In this document: piece after piece, positions 11,243 to 22,122 of the stretch
Layout: the number at the start of each line of letters is the position of its first letter
Numbering within the stretch: the first letter of the stretch is position 1
NCBI RefSeq assembly: GCF_004116955.1
Contig: NZ_CP026362.1
Span: 1 to 64,000 of the forward strand
Source of the DNA: Bacillus vallismortis
Lineage (GTDB): Bacteria > Bacillota > Bacilli > Bacillales > Bacillaceae
DNA: 64,000 nucleotides
Direction: 5' to 3'
Translations under genes and position numbers: made by a program
The notes under the pieces: generated by a model
The model's input: only the letters and a program-made list of their open reading frames with translations
What the model was told of the DNA's origin: nothing
The model's database searches: none

Positions 11243-11955
11243 GTGTATCGGATTTTGCTTGTGGAAGATGATGACCGGATTGCTTCTTTGCTGGGCGGAC
11301 ATCTTCAAAAATACGGATATGAAGTGAAAATAGCTGAACAGCTGAATGATATAAAATATGAATTTATAGAAATGAAACCGGATCTTGTCCTGCTTGATAT
11401 CAATCTTCCTTTTTTTGACGGGTTTTATTGGTGCAGGCAAATCCGTACCATTTCCAATGCGCCGATTATCTTTATATCGGCACGAACCGATGAGATGAAC
11501 CAGGTCATGGCGATAGAAAATGGGGGGGATGATTATATCACGAAACCATTCCATCTAGAGGTAGTGTTGGCCAAGATCAAAAGCGTCCTCCGCCGCACGT
11601 ATGGTGAATACTCGCCTTCTTTGTCACAGGAATCAAGAATAGTGGAGGTTGGCGGGCTCACGATTTATCCTGATCAGAATGAGGCGGAGTGGAACAGCAC
11701 CCGCATTTTGTTTTCACAAAAAGAATTCCAGCTCTTATCCATTTTCGTGAAAAAACATAAAAAAATCGTCTCCCGTGATGAATTATTGGAGGCGTTATGG
11801 GATGATGTTGATTTTGTCGATGATAATACGTTAACGGTCAATGTCAATCGGCTGCGGAGAAAACTGGAAATGCCGGACTGAAAAATTGCATTACAACGAT
11901 CAGGGGACAAGGCTATCAATTTCAAGTCAATCGGAAGGGTGAACCGGAGTGTTAA
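11243..11955 (+). CDS. psdR: PsdR (YvcP), OmpR-family response regulator (frameshifted)
   Basis: Response regulator of the PsdRS-PsdAB lantibiotic detoxification module. Receiver domain with phosphoacceptor Asp52 (LVLLDINLP), Lys near residue 101 (YITKPF) and a winged-helix DNA-binding domain ([16 protein letters not shown]). One A is missing in 11868-11870, giving a premature stop at 11881; restoring it extends the protein to 11955 with the expected end [14 protein letters not shown]. The corrected stop overlaps the psdS start at 11949, as expected for translational coupling. Confidence 0.92.
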
Positions 11956-13019
11956 AGACTTATCTCATTGACCGCTTAGCCATTATTTTATTTTCATTAT
12001 TAGGGATAGGGACCGCCATGCTGATTGCGTATTTAAGCATCATAGAGAGCGGCGCAGAGCCTCCCGCAGAAAATATGATGTACATATGGATTTTGCCCGG
12101 TGTTCTTTTAGCCGCCGGTTTTGCCGCTGATTATGTTCGGCAGTTTTCCTTTCTCACTTATGTCAAAAAGCTTGCGGAACAAGCGTCTTCTTCGAATGAC
12201 ATCGGCCAGTCTTTGAAAGCCCGAAAGCCAAGAACTCGAGAGCAGGCGCTTTGGACGAACATGATCAACGCACTCGGTCGGCAATACGAAGGCAGGCTCT
12301 CACACTATACGAATCAGCAAAAACAGCATTATACCTTCACCAATCAATGGGTTCACCATATGAAAACACCGGTTTCTGTCATTTCCTTAATGATTCAAGA
12401 AGGAAAAAACGGGACCGCTTCTTCTTTTCCAACGTTTTTAGAGGAGCTGGAAGATGAAAATGAGAGATTTCGCCATGGGCTTGATATGATGCTGCAGACG
12501 GCCCGGCTGGAGGAATTTGCGTTTGATGTAAGGCCGCAAACTTTCGATTTAAATGAGCTTGTCCGTTCACTTATTAACCAGGAAAAACGGCAGTTTATCA
12601 AACGGCGCCTTTTCCCAACATTACATGTGCCGCCAAACCCGGTTCAGATTTCGAGCGACCAAAAATGGCTTTCTTTTGTTGTCGGGCAGATCCTTTATAA
12701 TGCCTTGAAATATTCAAGGCAAGGGGTGGGAGACCATATTACAATCCGGATAGAAACAGTGGGCCATGAAACGCGCCTGTCGGTTGCTGATGAAGGCATT
12801 GGCATACCGCCGCAGGATCTGCCGCGGATTTTTGACGCGTTTTTTACCGGGGAAAACGGAAGAAGCATGAAAGAGGCAACGGGAATGGGTCTTTATTTAG
12901 CAAAACAAGTGTGCAGCCGGCTTGGCCATCAGCTGTATGCAGAATCAGAACAAGGGACGGGCACTGTGATGACCATCGTGTTTTCAAGTGACACCCTAGT
13001 GAATGTGACAGCTTTGTAA
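11949..13019 (+). CDS. psdS: PsdS (YvcQ), intramembrane-sensing histidine kinase
   Basis: Kinase of the BceS-like group: two N-terminal membrane helices (about residues 8-30 and 42-62) with almost no outside loop, so the signal is received through its partner transporter PsdAB rather than directly. The phosphoacceptor is His in [10 protein letters not shown] (about residue 136); N box [10 protein letters not shown] boxes DEGIGIPP and [12 protein letters not shown] start at 11949 overlaps psdR. Known inducers of the system are lipid II-binding lantibiotics such as nisin and subtilin. Confidence 0.95.
   Translation: MLKTYLIDRLAIILFSLLGIGTAMLIAYLSIIESGAEPPAENMMYIWILPGVLLAAGFAADYVRQFSFLTYVKKLAEQASSSNDIGQSLKARKPRTREQALWTNMINALGRQYEGRLSHYTNQQKQHYTFTNQWVHHMKTPVSVISLMIQEGKNGTASSFPTFLEELEDENERFRHGLDMMLQTARLEEFAFDVRPQTFDLNELVRSLINQEKRQFIKRRLFPTLHVPPNPVQISSDQKWLSFVVGQILYNALKYSRQGVGDHITIRIETVGHETRLSVADEGIGIPPQDLPRIFDAFFTGENGRSMKEATGMGLYLAKQVCSRLGHQLYAESEQGTGTVMTIVFSSDTLVNVTAL
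13006..13019 (+). promoter_or_regulatory. Candidate PsdR-binding site
   Basis: TGACA-GCTT-TGTAA fits the TNACA-N4-TGTAA pattern I recall for BceR/PsdR-type regulators. It overlaps the last codons and stop of psdS and lies about 55 bp upstream of a TATAAT at 13074-13079 that can serve as the psdAB -10. Confidence 0.6.
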
Positions 13020-13101
13020 GATTGGAGAGCGGAATTGCAAGAAAGTTCGATGGGAGGCTGCCGACTTCCTTTTTATAATAAAGAAAAAGGAGGAGCAGAA
13101 C

Positions 13102-13881
13102 ATGAATGTGCTACAAACAACGAACCTGTCGAAAACGTACTATTCAAATAAAGGAACAATATCGTATCAAGCGCTCAGCGACTTTGATCTTAGCGTGGCG
13201 AAAGGAGAATTTGTCGGAATTATGGGGCCGTCGGGAAGCGGAAAAACCACGCTTCTGAATGTGCTGGCTACCATTGATAAGCCGACCCAGGGTGAGATGA
13301 TGATTAACGGCATTCAGCCGAAAACGTTAAAGGATCAGGAGCTGGCTCTGTTTCGCAGAAGAGAACTCGGCTTTGTCTTTCAGGACTTTAATCTGCTTGA
13401 TACGCTGACCGTTCGGGAAAATATCCTGCTGCCGCTCGCACTGGATAAGGTAAAGCTGAGAGAAATGGAAGCCCGTTTGGATGAATTGGCTGATGCATTG
13501 CAAATCAAGCATATTCTCGACCATCGGACTTATGAGGTGTCGGGCGGGCAGCAGCAGCGCGCAGCATGTGCCAGAGCCATTATACACAATCCGGCGCTCA
13601 TTCTAGCCGATGAGCCGACTGGCAACCTTGATTCAAAATCGGCAAAGCAAGTGATGAACACACTGGCTCAGCTGAATGAAGAAAAGGAAGCGACGATTCT
13701 ACTGGTCACACATGATGCAACAGCGGCGAGCTTCTGTAAACGGATTGTCTTTATTAAGGATGGCCGTTTCTTTTCAGAGATTCACAGAGGAACAAATCAG
13801 CAGGTGTTTTATCAAAGTATATTGGATACCTTGAGCGTGTTGGGAGGCGATTTTCATGAATTTGAGAACCATCGCCCGTAA
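13102..13881 (+). CDS. psdA: PsdA (YvcR), ABC transporter ATPase
   Basis: ATPase of the BceA/MacB-like group paired with PsdB. Walker [10 protein letters not shown], signature SGGQQQRAA, Walker [14 protein letters not shown], switch His in VTHD. ATG at 13102 follows AAAGGAGGAG. Length (259 aa) normal for the family. Preceded by the candidate PsdR site and a -10, so it can be induced apart from psdRS. Its 3' end overlaps the psdB start by 26 bases. Confidence 0.96.
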   Translation: MNVLQTTNLSKTYYSNKGTISYQALSDFDLSVAKGEFVGIMGPSGSGKTTLLNVLATIDKPTQGEMMINGIQPKTLKDQELALFRRRELGFVFQDFNLLDTLTVRENILLPLALDKVKLREMEARLDELADALQIKHILDHRTYEVSGGQQQRAACARAIIHNPALILADEPTGNLDSKSAKQVMNTLAQLNEEKEATILLVTHDATAASFCKRIVFIKDGRFFSEIHRGTNQQVFYQSILDTLSVLGGDFHEFENHRP

Positions 13882-15802
13882 AAACATACTTGGGAACCTG
13901 CAGCGATATGTCGCCTATTTTTTAAGCTGTGTGTTTGCCGTTTCGGTGTTTTTTATCTTCACATCTTTCATTTTTCATCCGGATGTCAATGAAGACAATA
14001 TATATGGCGGAAGCCTTGTCAAAACGTGCTTGAGCGCGGCTCTTGTCGTCATCATTGTGTTTTGTATATTTTTTATCTCCTATTCGAATTCGGCGTTTTT
14101 GCAGGCGAGAAAGAAAGAGTTTGGGCTGCTGACACTGTTCGGAACATCAAAACAGCAGCTCCGCAAGATGATTTATTATGAGCAGTCTCTGATCTCTCTT
14201 GCGGCGATTGCTGCTGGCATTGGAGCGGGGCTGTTATGTTCAAAGCTGTTTTTCATGATCATGACATGGATGCTCAGCGTGAAGGTTCCGATATCGTTTG
14301 TCATTGTGCCGAAAGCGTTTGTGATGACGGCTGCGGGCTTTCTCATCCTGTTTCAGGCATTGCTCATTTTTTCGCTGGCACGGATTCGAAAGCTTGAAAT
14401 CATTGAGTTGATGAAATCGGCCCAAAAGCCGAAAAGCTTGCCGGCCTATTCGAAATGGCTCACTGTGCTGTCCTTGTTATGTCTCGCTGGCGGTTATTAT
14501 CTGTCTGCCACTGCTAATGCGATTGATATGGTATTTCGTGTTTTTCCGATTTTGATTCTCGTGTTAATCGGGACGTATTTCTTTTTTACACAAAGCGGTG
14601 TTGCATTTTTCCGCATGCTGTACAGAAAAAAACACAGTTTCTATAAAGGCACGAATATCATTGTCCGTTCCAATATGATCTTTCGGCTGAAGGATCACGC
14701 CCGCATGTTGTTTTTAACGTCTGTCATAACAGCGGTCATACTTACAGCTACAGGTGTCATCTATATGTTTTATGCAGATTTGCAAAGGCAGGAGGAGCAA
14801 AGCATTCCTCAGGCTGTTGCATGGGTGGAAAAAGACGCTTCCCATTTTCAGGTGATGGAGCCTGCAAGAGCGGAGAGCACACTGAGAAAAGCGGGTGCTA
14901 AAATCAAGTATAAAGTAAATGCGACAGGGATTCCTGTCACTTTTCAATCAGACCTGCCGTATAAAAACAAGAAAACGGAAGCGAAAGCCTTGCTGATTTC
15001 AGAGAAAATCTATAATCAAGTCGCAAAGGAAAAAGGTTTCCCTGTTATTCATTTGCAAGAAAATGAAGCGTTTATCAATGTTCCGTTTCAGATGATGGTG
15101 AAAGATACATTTGGAGAAGGGGAAACAGCAGCATTTCAGATGAAGTCAGGAAAAACACTTTCCTATGTCATGAAAAAGCAGCAAAACAAAGGGATATTGA
15201 TGTCAGTCGGTGGAGTCAGCCGTTTATTGGTCGTCAGCGAAAAGAGCTTTGCCAGCCTGTCACAGGATGTGCCGCTGAAGCAGCAGATGCGAGTAGTCGG
15301 TTACGAGCTTGAGCATTGGCAGGAGACGGTGGATGTCTCTAAAAAACTTGAAAACATGGTGCCGAAAGAACATGTATCTGATTTTCAAACACGTGCCCCC
15401 AGTTATCAGATTGTAAAGCAGGCCGTGGCATTAACGCTGTTTATAGGAATGTTTGTCAGTGTGCTGTTTTTTGTCGTGCAAGGAAGCATGCTGTATTTGC
15501 GGATGTTTACGGAAATAGAGGATACGAGGGTACAGGTGTTGGCATTAAAGAGGATAGGAATTACGGACAAAGAGATTCATGCCATTCTAGGAAAACAAAT
15601 GGGGTTTTTGTTCTTCATCCCATTTATTGCGGGTACCATTCATGCAGGATTTGCGTATGCGGCGTTAAGCAATATGCTGTCTTCAAACTTATTTCTGGAG
15701 GCCGTACTGGTCATCTTCGTTTATTTTGTGTTTCAGGCGGTATATTATCTTGTCACCCGCCACATCTATAAGCGTGCCGTTCTGCAGCATATTCCATTTT
15801 AA
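13856..15802 (+). CDS. psdB: PsdB (YvcS), BceB-type ABC permease
   Basis: 648-residue permease of the FtsX superfamily with the BceB layout: about ten membrane helices and one large outside domain between helices 7 and 8 (about residues 310-520), which is the likely peptide-binding part. Together with PsdA it both removes lantibiotics from their lipid II target and passes the signal to PsdS. Frame is intact. The start overlaps psdA, so the two are coupled. Confidence 0.95.
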   Translation: MNLRTIARKNILGNLQRYVAYFLSCVFAVSVFFIFTSFIFHPDVNEDNIYGGSLVKTCLSAALVVIIVFCIFFISYSNSAFLQARKKEFGLLTLFGTSKQQLRKMIYYEQSLISLAAIAAGIGAGLLCSKLFFMIMTWMLSVKVPISFVIVPKAFVMTAAGFLILFQALLIFSLARIRKLEIIELMKSAQKPKSLPAYSKWLTVLSLLCLAGGYYLSATANAIDMVFRVFPILILVLIGTYFFFTQSGVAFFRMLYRKKHSFYKGTNIIVRSNMIFRLKDHARMLFLTSVITAVILTATGVIYMFYADLQRQEEQSIPQAVAWVEKDASHFQVMEPARAESTLRKAGAKIKYKVNATGIPVTFQSDLPYKNKKTEAKALLISEKIYNQVAKEKGFPVIHLQENEAFINVPFQMMVKDTFGEGETAAFQMKSGKTLSYVMKKQQNKGILMSVGGVSRLLVVSEKSFASLSQDVPLKQQMRVVGYELEHWQETVDVSKKLENMVPKEHVSDFQTRAPSYQIVKQAVALTLFIGMFVSVLFFVVQGSMLYLRMFTEIEDTRVQVLALKRIGITDKEIHAILGKQMGFLFFIPFIAGTIHAGFAYAALSNMLSSNLFLEAVLVIFVYFVFQAVYYLVTRHIYKRAVLQHIPF

Positions 15803-15829
15803 CACCCGGTCTGTATCAGACCGGATGTT
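15801..15829. terminator. Shared terminator between psdB and yvcT
   Basis: AACACCCGGTCTG and CAGACCGGATGTT with a 3-nt loop (one mismatch), followed by T on the plus strand. The two genes converge here. Confidence 0.8.
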
Positions 15830-15835
15830 TTTTTA

Positions 15836-17214
<1,379 letters not shown>

Positions 17215-17799
17215 ATGGTTTCTTTAACATCAATTTTGGAACACAATCAGCGGTTTGTCAGAGAGAGGAAGTATGAACCGTACAAAACGACAAAATTTCC
17301 TTCAAAAAAGCTCGTCATTGTCACCTGTATGGATACACGGCTCACCGAACTTCTTCCGCAAGCAATGGGACTGAAAAACGGCGATGCTAAAATTGTAAAA
17401 AACGCGGGAGCCATCGTTTCTCACCCATTTGGAAGCGTGATGCGCAGCATACTGGTGGCAATTTATGAACTGCAGGCTCAAGAGGTGTGCATTGTCGGCC
17501 ACCATGAATGCGGGATGTCTGGACTGAATGCGTCCTCGATTCTCGAGAAAGCAAAGGAACGCGGAGTGGAAGAGAGCTGCCTGAATTTGCTGGCGAGCGC
17601 CGGACTTGATTTGAAAACATGGCTGACCGGTTTTCACAGCGTAGAAGAAAGCGTTTCCCACAGTGTGAATTTGATCAAGAACCATCCGCTGCTGCCGAAA
17701 CAGGTGCCGGTTCACGGTCTTGTCATTCACCCTGAAACAGGAAAACTTGATGTGGTCATTAACGGTTATGAAACTGAGCTCATAAACACTCAATCATAA
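17215..17799 (+). CDS. yvdA: YvdA, beta-type carbonic anhydrase
   Basis: Zinc enzyme interconverting CO2 and bicarbonate. The beta-class ligands are visible: Cys and the Asp/Arg dyad in VTCMDTRL, and His and Cys in GHHECGMSG. Length 194 aa is normal. ATG at 17215 follows GGGAG. It precedes a SulP-family transporter by 17 bp, an arrangement suggesting joint handling of bicarbonate or other anions. Confidence 0.9.
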   Translation: MVSLTSILEHNQRFVRERKYEPYKTTKFPSKKLVIVTCMDTRLTELLPQAMGLKNGDAKIVKNAGAIVSHPFGSVMRSILVAIYELQAQEVCIVGHHECGMSGLNASSILEKAKERGVEESCLNLLASAGLDLKTWLTGFHSVEESVSHSVNLIKNHPLLPKQVPVHGLVIHPETGKLDVVINGYETELINTQS

Positions 17800-17816
17800 G
17801 GGGGTTATAGCAAAAT

Positions 17817-19418
17817 ATGCGATTCTCAGGGAGATTCAAGGACTATAATTTGCAGAAATTTCAGAAAGACTTGATTGCAGGTATCGTAGTAGGTGTCGTG
17901 GCAATTCCTTTAGGGATGGCGTTTGCCATTGCCTCGGGAGTTCAGCCTGAATACGGGCTGTACACTGTTGTTGTGGCGGGGATTTGTATTTCTTTGTTTG
18001 GGGGATCCAAATATCAAATTGGCGGTCCTACAGGCGCCTTTGTCCCGATTCTATTTGGCATTGTGATGCAGTATGGCTTTGAGAACCTGTTGATCGCAGG
18101 GTTTATGGCGGGAGTGATGCTGGTGCTGTTCGGGCTGTTTAAGCTCGGAAAAATAATGAAATTCGTGCCGAAACCTGTTATCGTCGGTTTTACAGCCGGG
18201 ATTGCCGTGCTGATCTTTACAGAGCAAATCGCTAACTTTCTTGGTTTGAGTCATGTTGAGAAACATGAAAATTTTCATCACAATATGTTTGAAATTGCAC
18301 AGAACCTTGGCACCTTTAACGTGTATGCCATTTTGACAGCGGTGATTGGGCTCGTCATTTTGCTTGTATCCGCGAAAGTGATGCCGAAAGTGCCCGGCGC
18401 TTTATTGGCGCTTCTTATTTCGACATTGGTCGCGGTTGTCTTTTTCCCTGACCGCATGGCAACGATCGGATCAACGTATGGAGAAATTCCCCGTCATTTG
18501 CCGGAATTTCAGTTTCCTGAGCTGACATTGGATAAAATGGTGATGCTGTTTCCGGCGGCGCTTGTCATCGCGCTTCTTGGCGGCCTTGAGTCGATTTTGT
18601 CCGCGATGGTCGCTGATAACATGAAGGGCTCAAAGCATGACAGCAATAAGGAGCTTGTCGGCCAGGGGATTGCGAATATGGCTGCGCCGCTGTTCGGTGG
18701 AATCCCGGCTACGGGAGCGATCGCCAGAACGGCGACCAATATTAAAAACGGAGCGGTTTCGCCTGTTTCCGGCGTCGTTCACGGTGTAGTCGTTCTTCTT
18801 GTCCTGCTCGTATTCGCGCCTTATGCATCGCATGTGCCGCTTGCCAGTATGGCGCCGATCCTCATGGTCGTCGCATGGAATATGAGTGAGCGCAAGGAGG
18901 TCGCGAATATGCTGAGACTGAAGACCGCTGATTCCTTTATTTTGGCGGCGACCTTTGCGCTAACGGTTCTGTTTGATTTAATCGTCGGTGTGGCAACCGG
19001 CTTGCTCCTCGCATTTGTGTTCTTCATCAGAAGAATGAGCGAAGCGACCCGCATCCACAATCAGGAATCGCATCCTGTTTTGGCGAATGCGGCAAAGAGA
19101 GAAGACCCGTCTGTCAGCATGTATACTATAGAAGGGCCGCTGTTTTTTGGGTCCATTGATTCGCTTGAATCTTCACTGCTGGAGCATGTGCAGAAAAAGC
19201 CGAAGACCCTTATTCTGCACATGAATAAGGTGCACTACATGGATACGTCGGCTGAAGCAGTGCTTGGGAACATTATGAACCGAATTAAACGCCACAACGG
19301 AAAGCTGATGATTGTAGGATTGCAGTCGCAGCCGAAGGAGCTGCTGCATAAAACAGGCCTGTTTCACAAAATAGGAAAACAGCATTTCTTTGATCATCAT
19401 GATGAAATCACAGGTTAA
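17817..19418 (+). CDS. yvdB: YvdB, SulP-family anion transporter
   Basis: 533-residue membrane protein of the SulP/SLC26 family: 10-14 hydrophobic helices, then a C-terminal STAS domain (about residues 425-525, with the LHMNKVHYMDTSAEAVL segment). Family members carry sulfate or bicarbonate. The neighbouring carbonic anhydrase makes bicarbonate plausible, but this is inference. Start ATG at 17817. Confidence 0.9.
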   Translation: MRFSGRFKDYNLQKFQKDLIAGIVVGVVAIPLGMAFAIASGVQPEYGLYTVVVAGICISLFGGSKYQIGGPTGAFVPILFGIVMQYGFENLLIAGFMAGVMLVLFGLFKLGKIMKFVPKPVIVGFTAGIAVLIFTEQIANFLGLSHVEKHENFHHNMFEIAQNLGTFNVYAILTAVIGLVILLVSAKVMPKVPGALLALLISTLVAVVFFPDRMATIGSTYGEIPRHLPEFQFPELTLDKMVMLFPAALVIALLGGLESILSAMVADNMKGSKHDSNKELVGQGIANMAAPLFGGIPATGAIARTATNIKNGAVSPVSGVVHGVVVLLVLLVFAPYASHVPLASMAPILMVVAWNMSERKEVANMLRLKTADSFILAATFALTVLFDLIVGVATGLLLAFVFFIRRMSEATRIHNQESHPVLANAAKREDPSVSMYTIEGPLFFGSIDSLESSLLEHVQKKPKTLILHMNKVHYMDTSAEAVLGNIMNRIKRHNGKLMIVGLQSQPKELLHKTGLFHKIGKQHFFDHHDEITG

Positions 19419-19445
19419 AAAAAGCGGCCATTGCGGCCGCTTTTT
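19419..19445. terminator. Shared terminator of yvdB and yvdC
   Basis: AAAAAGCGGCC / GGCCGCTTTTT with a 5-nt loop; A and T runs on both sides allow it to work in both directions. It overlaps the yvdC stop. Confidence 0.85.
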
Positions 19446-19768
19446 CATGCATGCTCAAAACGTTTGGTCAGTTTTTCTTGGTGGGTTTTGATGATCTCTT
19501 CTAAGGAGACATCGTACATATCAGCAAGGATGGCAATATTTCCAATGACATCTCCCATTTCCTCAATCAATTCTTGTTTTTGCTCAGCACGTGTCGACTC
19601 TTTCTCATCAGGCCGGTCTCTCCCGATTTCATATGCTCTGACAGCACGGGCCAGTTCACCGGCTTCCTCCATTAAAAAGCCGACTCGAATAAACGGTCCG
19701 TACTCTGTCCAGCCTCTTTTTTCGTAAAATTCCTTCATCCATTTCTCCGCATCAGCCAGCTGCAACAT
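19445..19768 (-). CDS. yvdC: YvdC, MazG-like nucleotide pyrophosphohydrolase
   Basis: Small all-alpha NTP pyrophosphatase of the MazG/dUTPase-like fold. The metal-binding Glu/Asp pattern is present (LMEEAGELARAVRAYE and ELIEEMGDVIGNIAIL). Likely a housecleaning enzyme hydrolysing non-canonical NTPs. Three start codons lie close together (ATG 19771, ATG 19768, TTG 19765) after GCGGAG; I give 19768 but TTG 19765 has the better spacing. Confidence 0.85.
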   Translation of the reverse strand: MLQLADAEKWMKEFYEKRGWTEYGPFIRVGFLMEEAGELARAVRAYEIGRDRPDEKESTRAEQKQELIEEMGDVIGNIAILADMYDVSLEEIIKTHQEKLTKRFEHA

Positions 19769-19880
19769 CATCACTCCGCATTCTTATGTATTTCATATTG
19801 ATATTATCACATGAAGGTGGGACAATATATAGTGTGTTTTTGAATGTATGGCACGATATATAGATACGGAGATGAAAAAA

Positions 19881-20456
19881 ATGAAAACCATTTGTGTATT
19901 TGCGGGGTCAAACCCGGGGGGAAATGAAGCGTATAAACGAAAAGCGGAAGAGCTTGGCGCCTACATGGCTGAGCAGGGAATCGGCCTTGTCTATGGGGGC
20001 TCCCGCGTAGGCTTGATGGGCGCGATTGCTGACGCAATAATGGAAAACGGCGGGACTGCGATCGGGGTCATGCCGAGCGGTTTGTTCAGCGGGGAGGTTG
20101 TCCATCAAAACCTGACTGAGCTGATTGAAGTAAACGGGATGCATGAACGGAAAGCCAAAATGAGCGAGCTGGCTGACGGTTTTATCGCCATGCCGGGCGG
20201 TTTCGGTACATATGAAGAATTGTTTGAAGTGCTTTGCTGGGCACAGATCGGCATCCACAAAAAGCCGATCGGACTGTACAATGTCAACGGATATTTTGAA
20301 CCGATGATGAAAATGATCAAATACAGCATTCAAGAAGGGTTTTCTAACGACTCGCACCTTAAGCTGATCCACAGCTCTTCACGGCCGGATGAGTTAATTG
20401 AGCAAATGCAGAATTACTCGTATCCGATTTTAGAGAAAAAGTGGACGGAAATCTAA
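19881..20456 (+). CDS. yvdD: YvdD, LOG-family protein (nucleotide 5'-monophosphate phosphoribohydrolase-like)
   Basis: Lysine decarboxylase-like/LOG fold with the signature [13 protein letters not shown]. Plant and bacterial LOG enzymes release a base from cytokinin riboside monophosphates; the bacterial role is uncertain. I choose ATG at 19881 ([13 protein letters not shown]), preceded by GGAG; an in-frame ATG at 19848 would add 11 residues that look unlike the family. 191 residues. Confidence 0.88.
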   Translation: MKTICVFAGSNPGGNEAYKRKAEELGAYMAEQGIGLVYGGSRVGLMGAIADAIMENGGTAIGVMPSGLFSGEVVHQNLTELIEVNGMHERKAKMSELADGFIAMPGGFGTYEELFEVLCWAQIGIHKKPIGLYNVNGYFEPMMKMIKYSIQEGFSNDSHLKLIHSSSRPDELIEQMQNYSYPILEKKWTEI

Positions 20457-20469
20457 AAAGTAATGAAAA

Positions 20470-20499
20470 AACCTGCAAGAGACATAGCTCTTGCAGGTT
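20470..20499. terminator. Terminator between yvdD and clpP
   Basis: AACCTGCAAGAG / CTCTTGCAGGTT with a 6-nt loop; on the minus strand it is followed by a T run, giving a strong clpP terminator. Also within 14 bp of the yvdD stop. Confidence 0.85.
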
Positions 20500-20505
20500 A
20501 CAGTA

Positions 20506-21102
20506 TTACTTTTGCTCTTCTGTGTTGCGAGTCAGAATTTTATCAATCAAGCCGTATTCGAGCGCTTCTTCAGCAGACTTGAAGTTATCGCGGTCTGTGT
20601 CGCGTTCGATCACTTCAAGCGGCTGGCCAGTACGCTCAGCAAGAACTTTGTTTAATTTGTCGCGAAGCAAGAGAATGCGTTTCGCGGCAATTTCAATTTC
20701 TGTCGCCTGACCTTGCGCACCGCCAAGCGGCTGGTGAATCATGACTTCACTGTTTGGTAGCGCATAGCGTTTGCCTTTTTCTCCGGCAGCAAGCAGGAAC
20801 GCGCCCATTGATGCAGCCATACCGATACAAATGGTAGATACCTTCGGCTTAATAAACTGCATGGTATCATAGATCGCCATACCGGCTGTAATTGAGCCGC
20901 CCGGGCTGTTGATGTAAATAGAAATATCTTTTTCAGGGTCTTCCGCTTCTAAGAATAAAAGCTGTGACACGATGGAGTTCGCAACGTTGTCATCAATCGC
21001 AGATCCAAGCATGATGATACGATCCTTCAATAGACGAGAATAAATGTCATACGCTCTTTCCCCGCGGTTCGTTTGTTCAATGACTGTAGGTATTAAATTC
21101 AT
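20506..21102 (-). CDS. clpP: ClpP, ATP-dependent protease proteolytic subunit
   Basis: Serine protease subunit forming a 14-mer chamber with ClpC, ClpX or ClpE. Catalytic Ser98 (GMAASMGAF), His123 (MIHQPLGG) and Asp172 positions fit; 198 aa. Start ATG follows AAGGAGGAG. The promoter carries a CtsR box and a possible sigma-B promoter, matching the known heat and general stress control of clpP. Confidence 0.98.
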   Translation of the reverse strand: MNLIPTVIEQTNRGERAYDIYSRLLKDRIIMLGSAIDDNVANSIVSQLLFLEAEDPEKDISIYINSPGGSITAGMAIYDTMQFIKPKVSTICIGMAASMGAFLLAAGEKGKRYALPNSEVMIHQPLGGAQGQATEIEIAAKRILLLRDKLNKVLAERTGQPLEVIERDTDRDNFKSAEEALEYGLIDKILTRNTEEQK

Positions 21103-21141
21103 AATGCTCCTCCTTCACCTTTTAGGTAAGTATGTAGTTAC

Positions 21142-21171
21142 ATGATACATTTTTGGTCAATAAAGGTCAAA
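21142..21171 (-). promoter_or_regulatory. clpP sigma-A promoter with CtsR operator
   Basis: On the plus strand 21155-21171 reads GGTCAATAAAGGTCAAA, the tandem heptad of a CtsR box. On the minus strand TTGACC (21170-21165), 17 bp, TATCAT (21147-21142) forms the promoter, so CtsR would cover the -35 and spacer. Confidence 0.9.
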
Positions 21172-21214
21172 CAAAAAGCTGGCTTGACACGCAAAGTCTT
21201 CTCTTTTTCCCATT

Positions 21215-21240
21215 TTCCCCAAAAATACAAGGGTTCAAAC
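21215..21240 (-). promoter_or_regulatory. Possible sigma-B promoter of clpP
   Basis: Minus strand GTTTGA, 14 bp, GGGGAA resembles sigma-B (GTTTAA-N13-15-GGGTAT). The clpP gene is known to have a sigma-B promoter upstream of the CtsR-controlled one. The -10 match is imperfect. Confidence 0.45.
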
Positions 21241-21371
21241 CATCGTATGCCAGATTGCCAAATAAGATGATGTGATAGATGAAAAAACGGTCTGCTGAAA
21301 TAGAGGGTTGTTATTTGGATGAACTTATCGTATAATGGGTTGTGCTGACGTTCTCATTACGCAGTCCATAT

Positions 21372-21447
21372 GCGCTCGTAGCTCAGTTGGATAGAGCGGT
21401 GGTTTCCGGTACCACGTCTGTCGGGGGTTCGAATCCCTCCGAGCGCG
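21372..21447 (+). tRNA. trnQ-Arg: tRNA-Arg (anticodon CCG)
   Basis: Cloverleaf folds by eye: acceptor GCGCTCG/CGAGCGC, D arm GCTC, anticodon stem GTGGT/ACCAC with loop TTCCGGT (anticodon CCG, reads CGG), T arm with loop TTCGAAT. CCA is not encoded (GTCC follows). It is a single tRNA gene, as is the trnQ locus near clpP in 168. Confidence 0.95.
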
Positions 21448-21463
21448 TCCAATAGAACAGCAG

Positions 21464-21503
21464 AAAGACAAGGGTTTGGCATTTTGCCGCTCTTGTCTTT
21501 TTT
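21464..21503 (+). terminator. Terminator of the tRNA-Arg gene
   Basis: AAAGACAAG / CTTGTCTTT with an inner GGC/GCC stem and a T run directly after; 16 bp beyond the tRNA. Confidence 0.85.
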
Positions 21504-21599
21504 GTTTGATGTTAAAATTTTTCTCTTCGATACATATATTTTCCTCCTGCTGGGCACGTTAGAGATGTGCGATATTGACATTTGCAAGGAGGATGAAAT

Positions 21600-22115
21600 A
21601 TGGGTATTTTAAGCGGAAATCCGCAAGAGGAACCGATGCATTATGGTGAGGTTTTCAGCTTGTGGAGTTATGTGATGGCAGGCAACAAAATGATCGGCAA
21701 TTACCAGATGTTATTGCATCATGTCGGTGATGACGATTTGAAAAAGCTGCTTCGTGAGTCCATTGAGAAGTGCCAAGATGAAGTGAAACAAGTCAGCAGC
21801 ATCCTGAAGGAAAACGGGGTGGCGCTCCCGCCGGCTTCTCCTGAACCGCCGGCAGCGGATCTGAACGATATTCCGCCGGGCGCGCGGTTTCTCGATCCGG
21901 ATGTGGCAGTCTCATCAGCAGCGCAAAATGCCGCAGGGCTAGTGACATGCAGCAAAATCATGGGAGAGTCAATTCGCGAGGATATTGCCATGATGTTTGG
22001 GCAGTTCCATATCTCTAAAGCGGCAACCGGCGCAAAATACTTAAGGCTGCTAAAAAACAAAGGCTGGCTCATCCCGCCGCCGCTTCATCTTCACAACCAT
22101 CAAGACGAGGCTTAA
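21600..22115 (+). CDS. yvdQ: YvdQ, DUF3231-type protein
   Basis: 171-residue soluble protein of a Bacillus family of unknown function; a ferritin-like helical bundle has been proposed for such proteins, but no metal motif is obvious here. ATG at 21600 follows AAGGAGG. It stands alone between the tRNA and a structured intergenic repeat. In 168 coat genes cotR/cotQ lie between the tRNA and this gene; they are absent here. Confidence 0.85.
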   Translation: MGILSGNPQEEPMHYGEVFSLWSYVMAGNKMIGNYQMLLHHVGDDDLKKLLRESIEKCQDEVKQVSSILKENGVALPPASPEPPAADLNDIPPGARFLDPDVAVSSAAQNAAGLVTCSKIMGESIREDIAMMFGQFHISKAATGAKYLRLLKNKGWLIPPPLHLHNHQDEA

Positions 22116-22122
22116 TGGCAAG

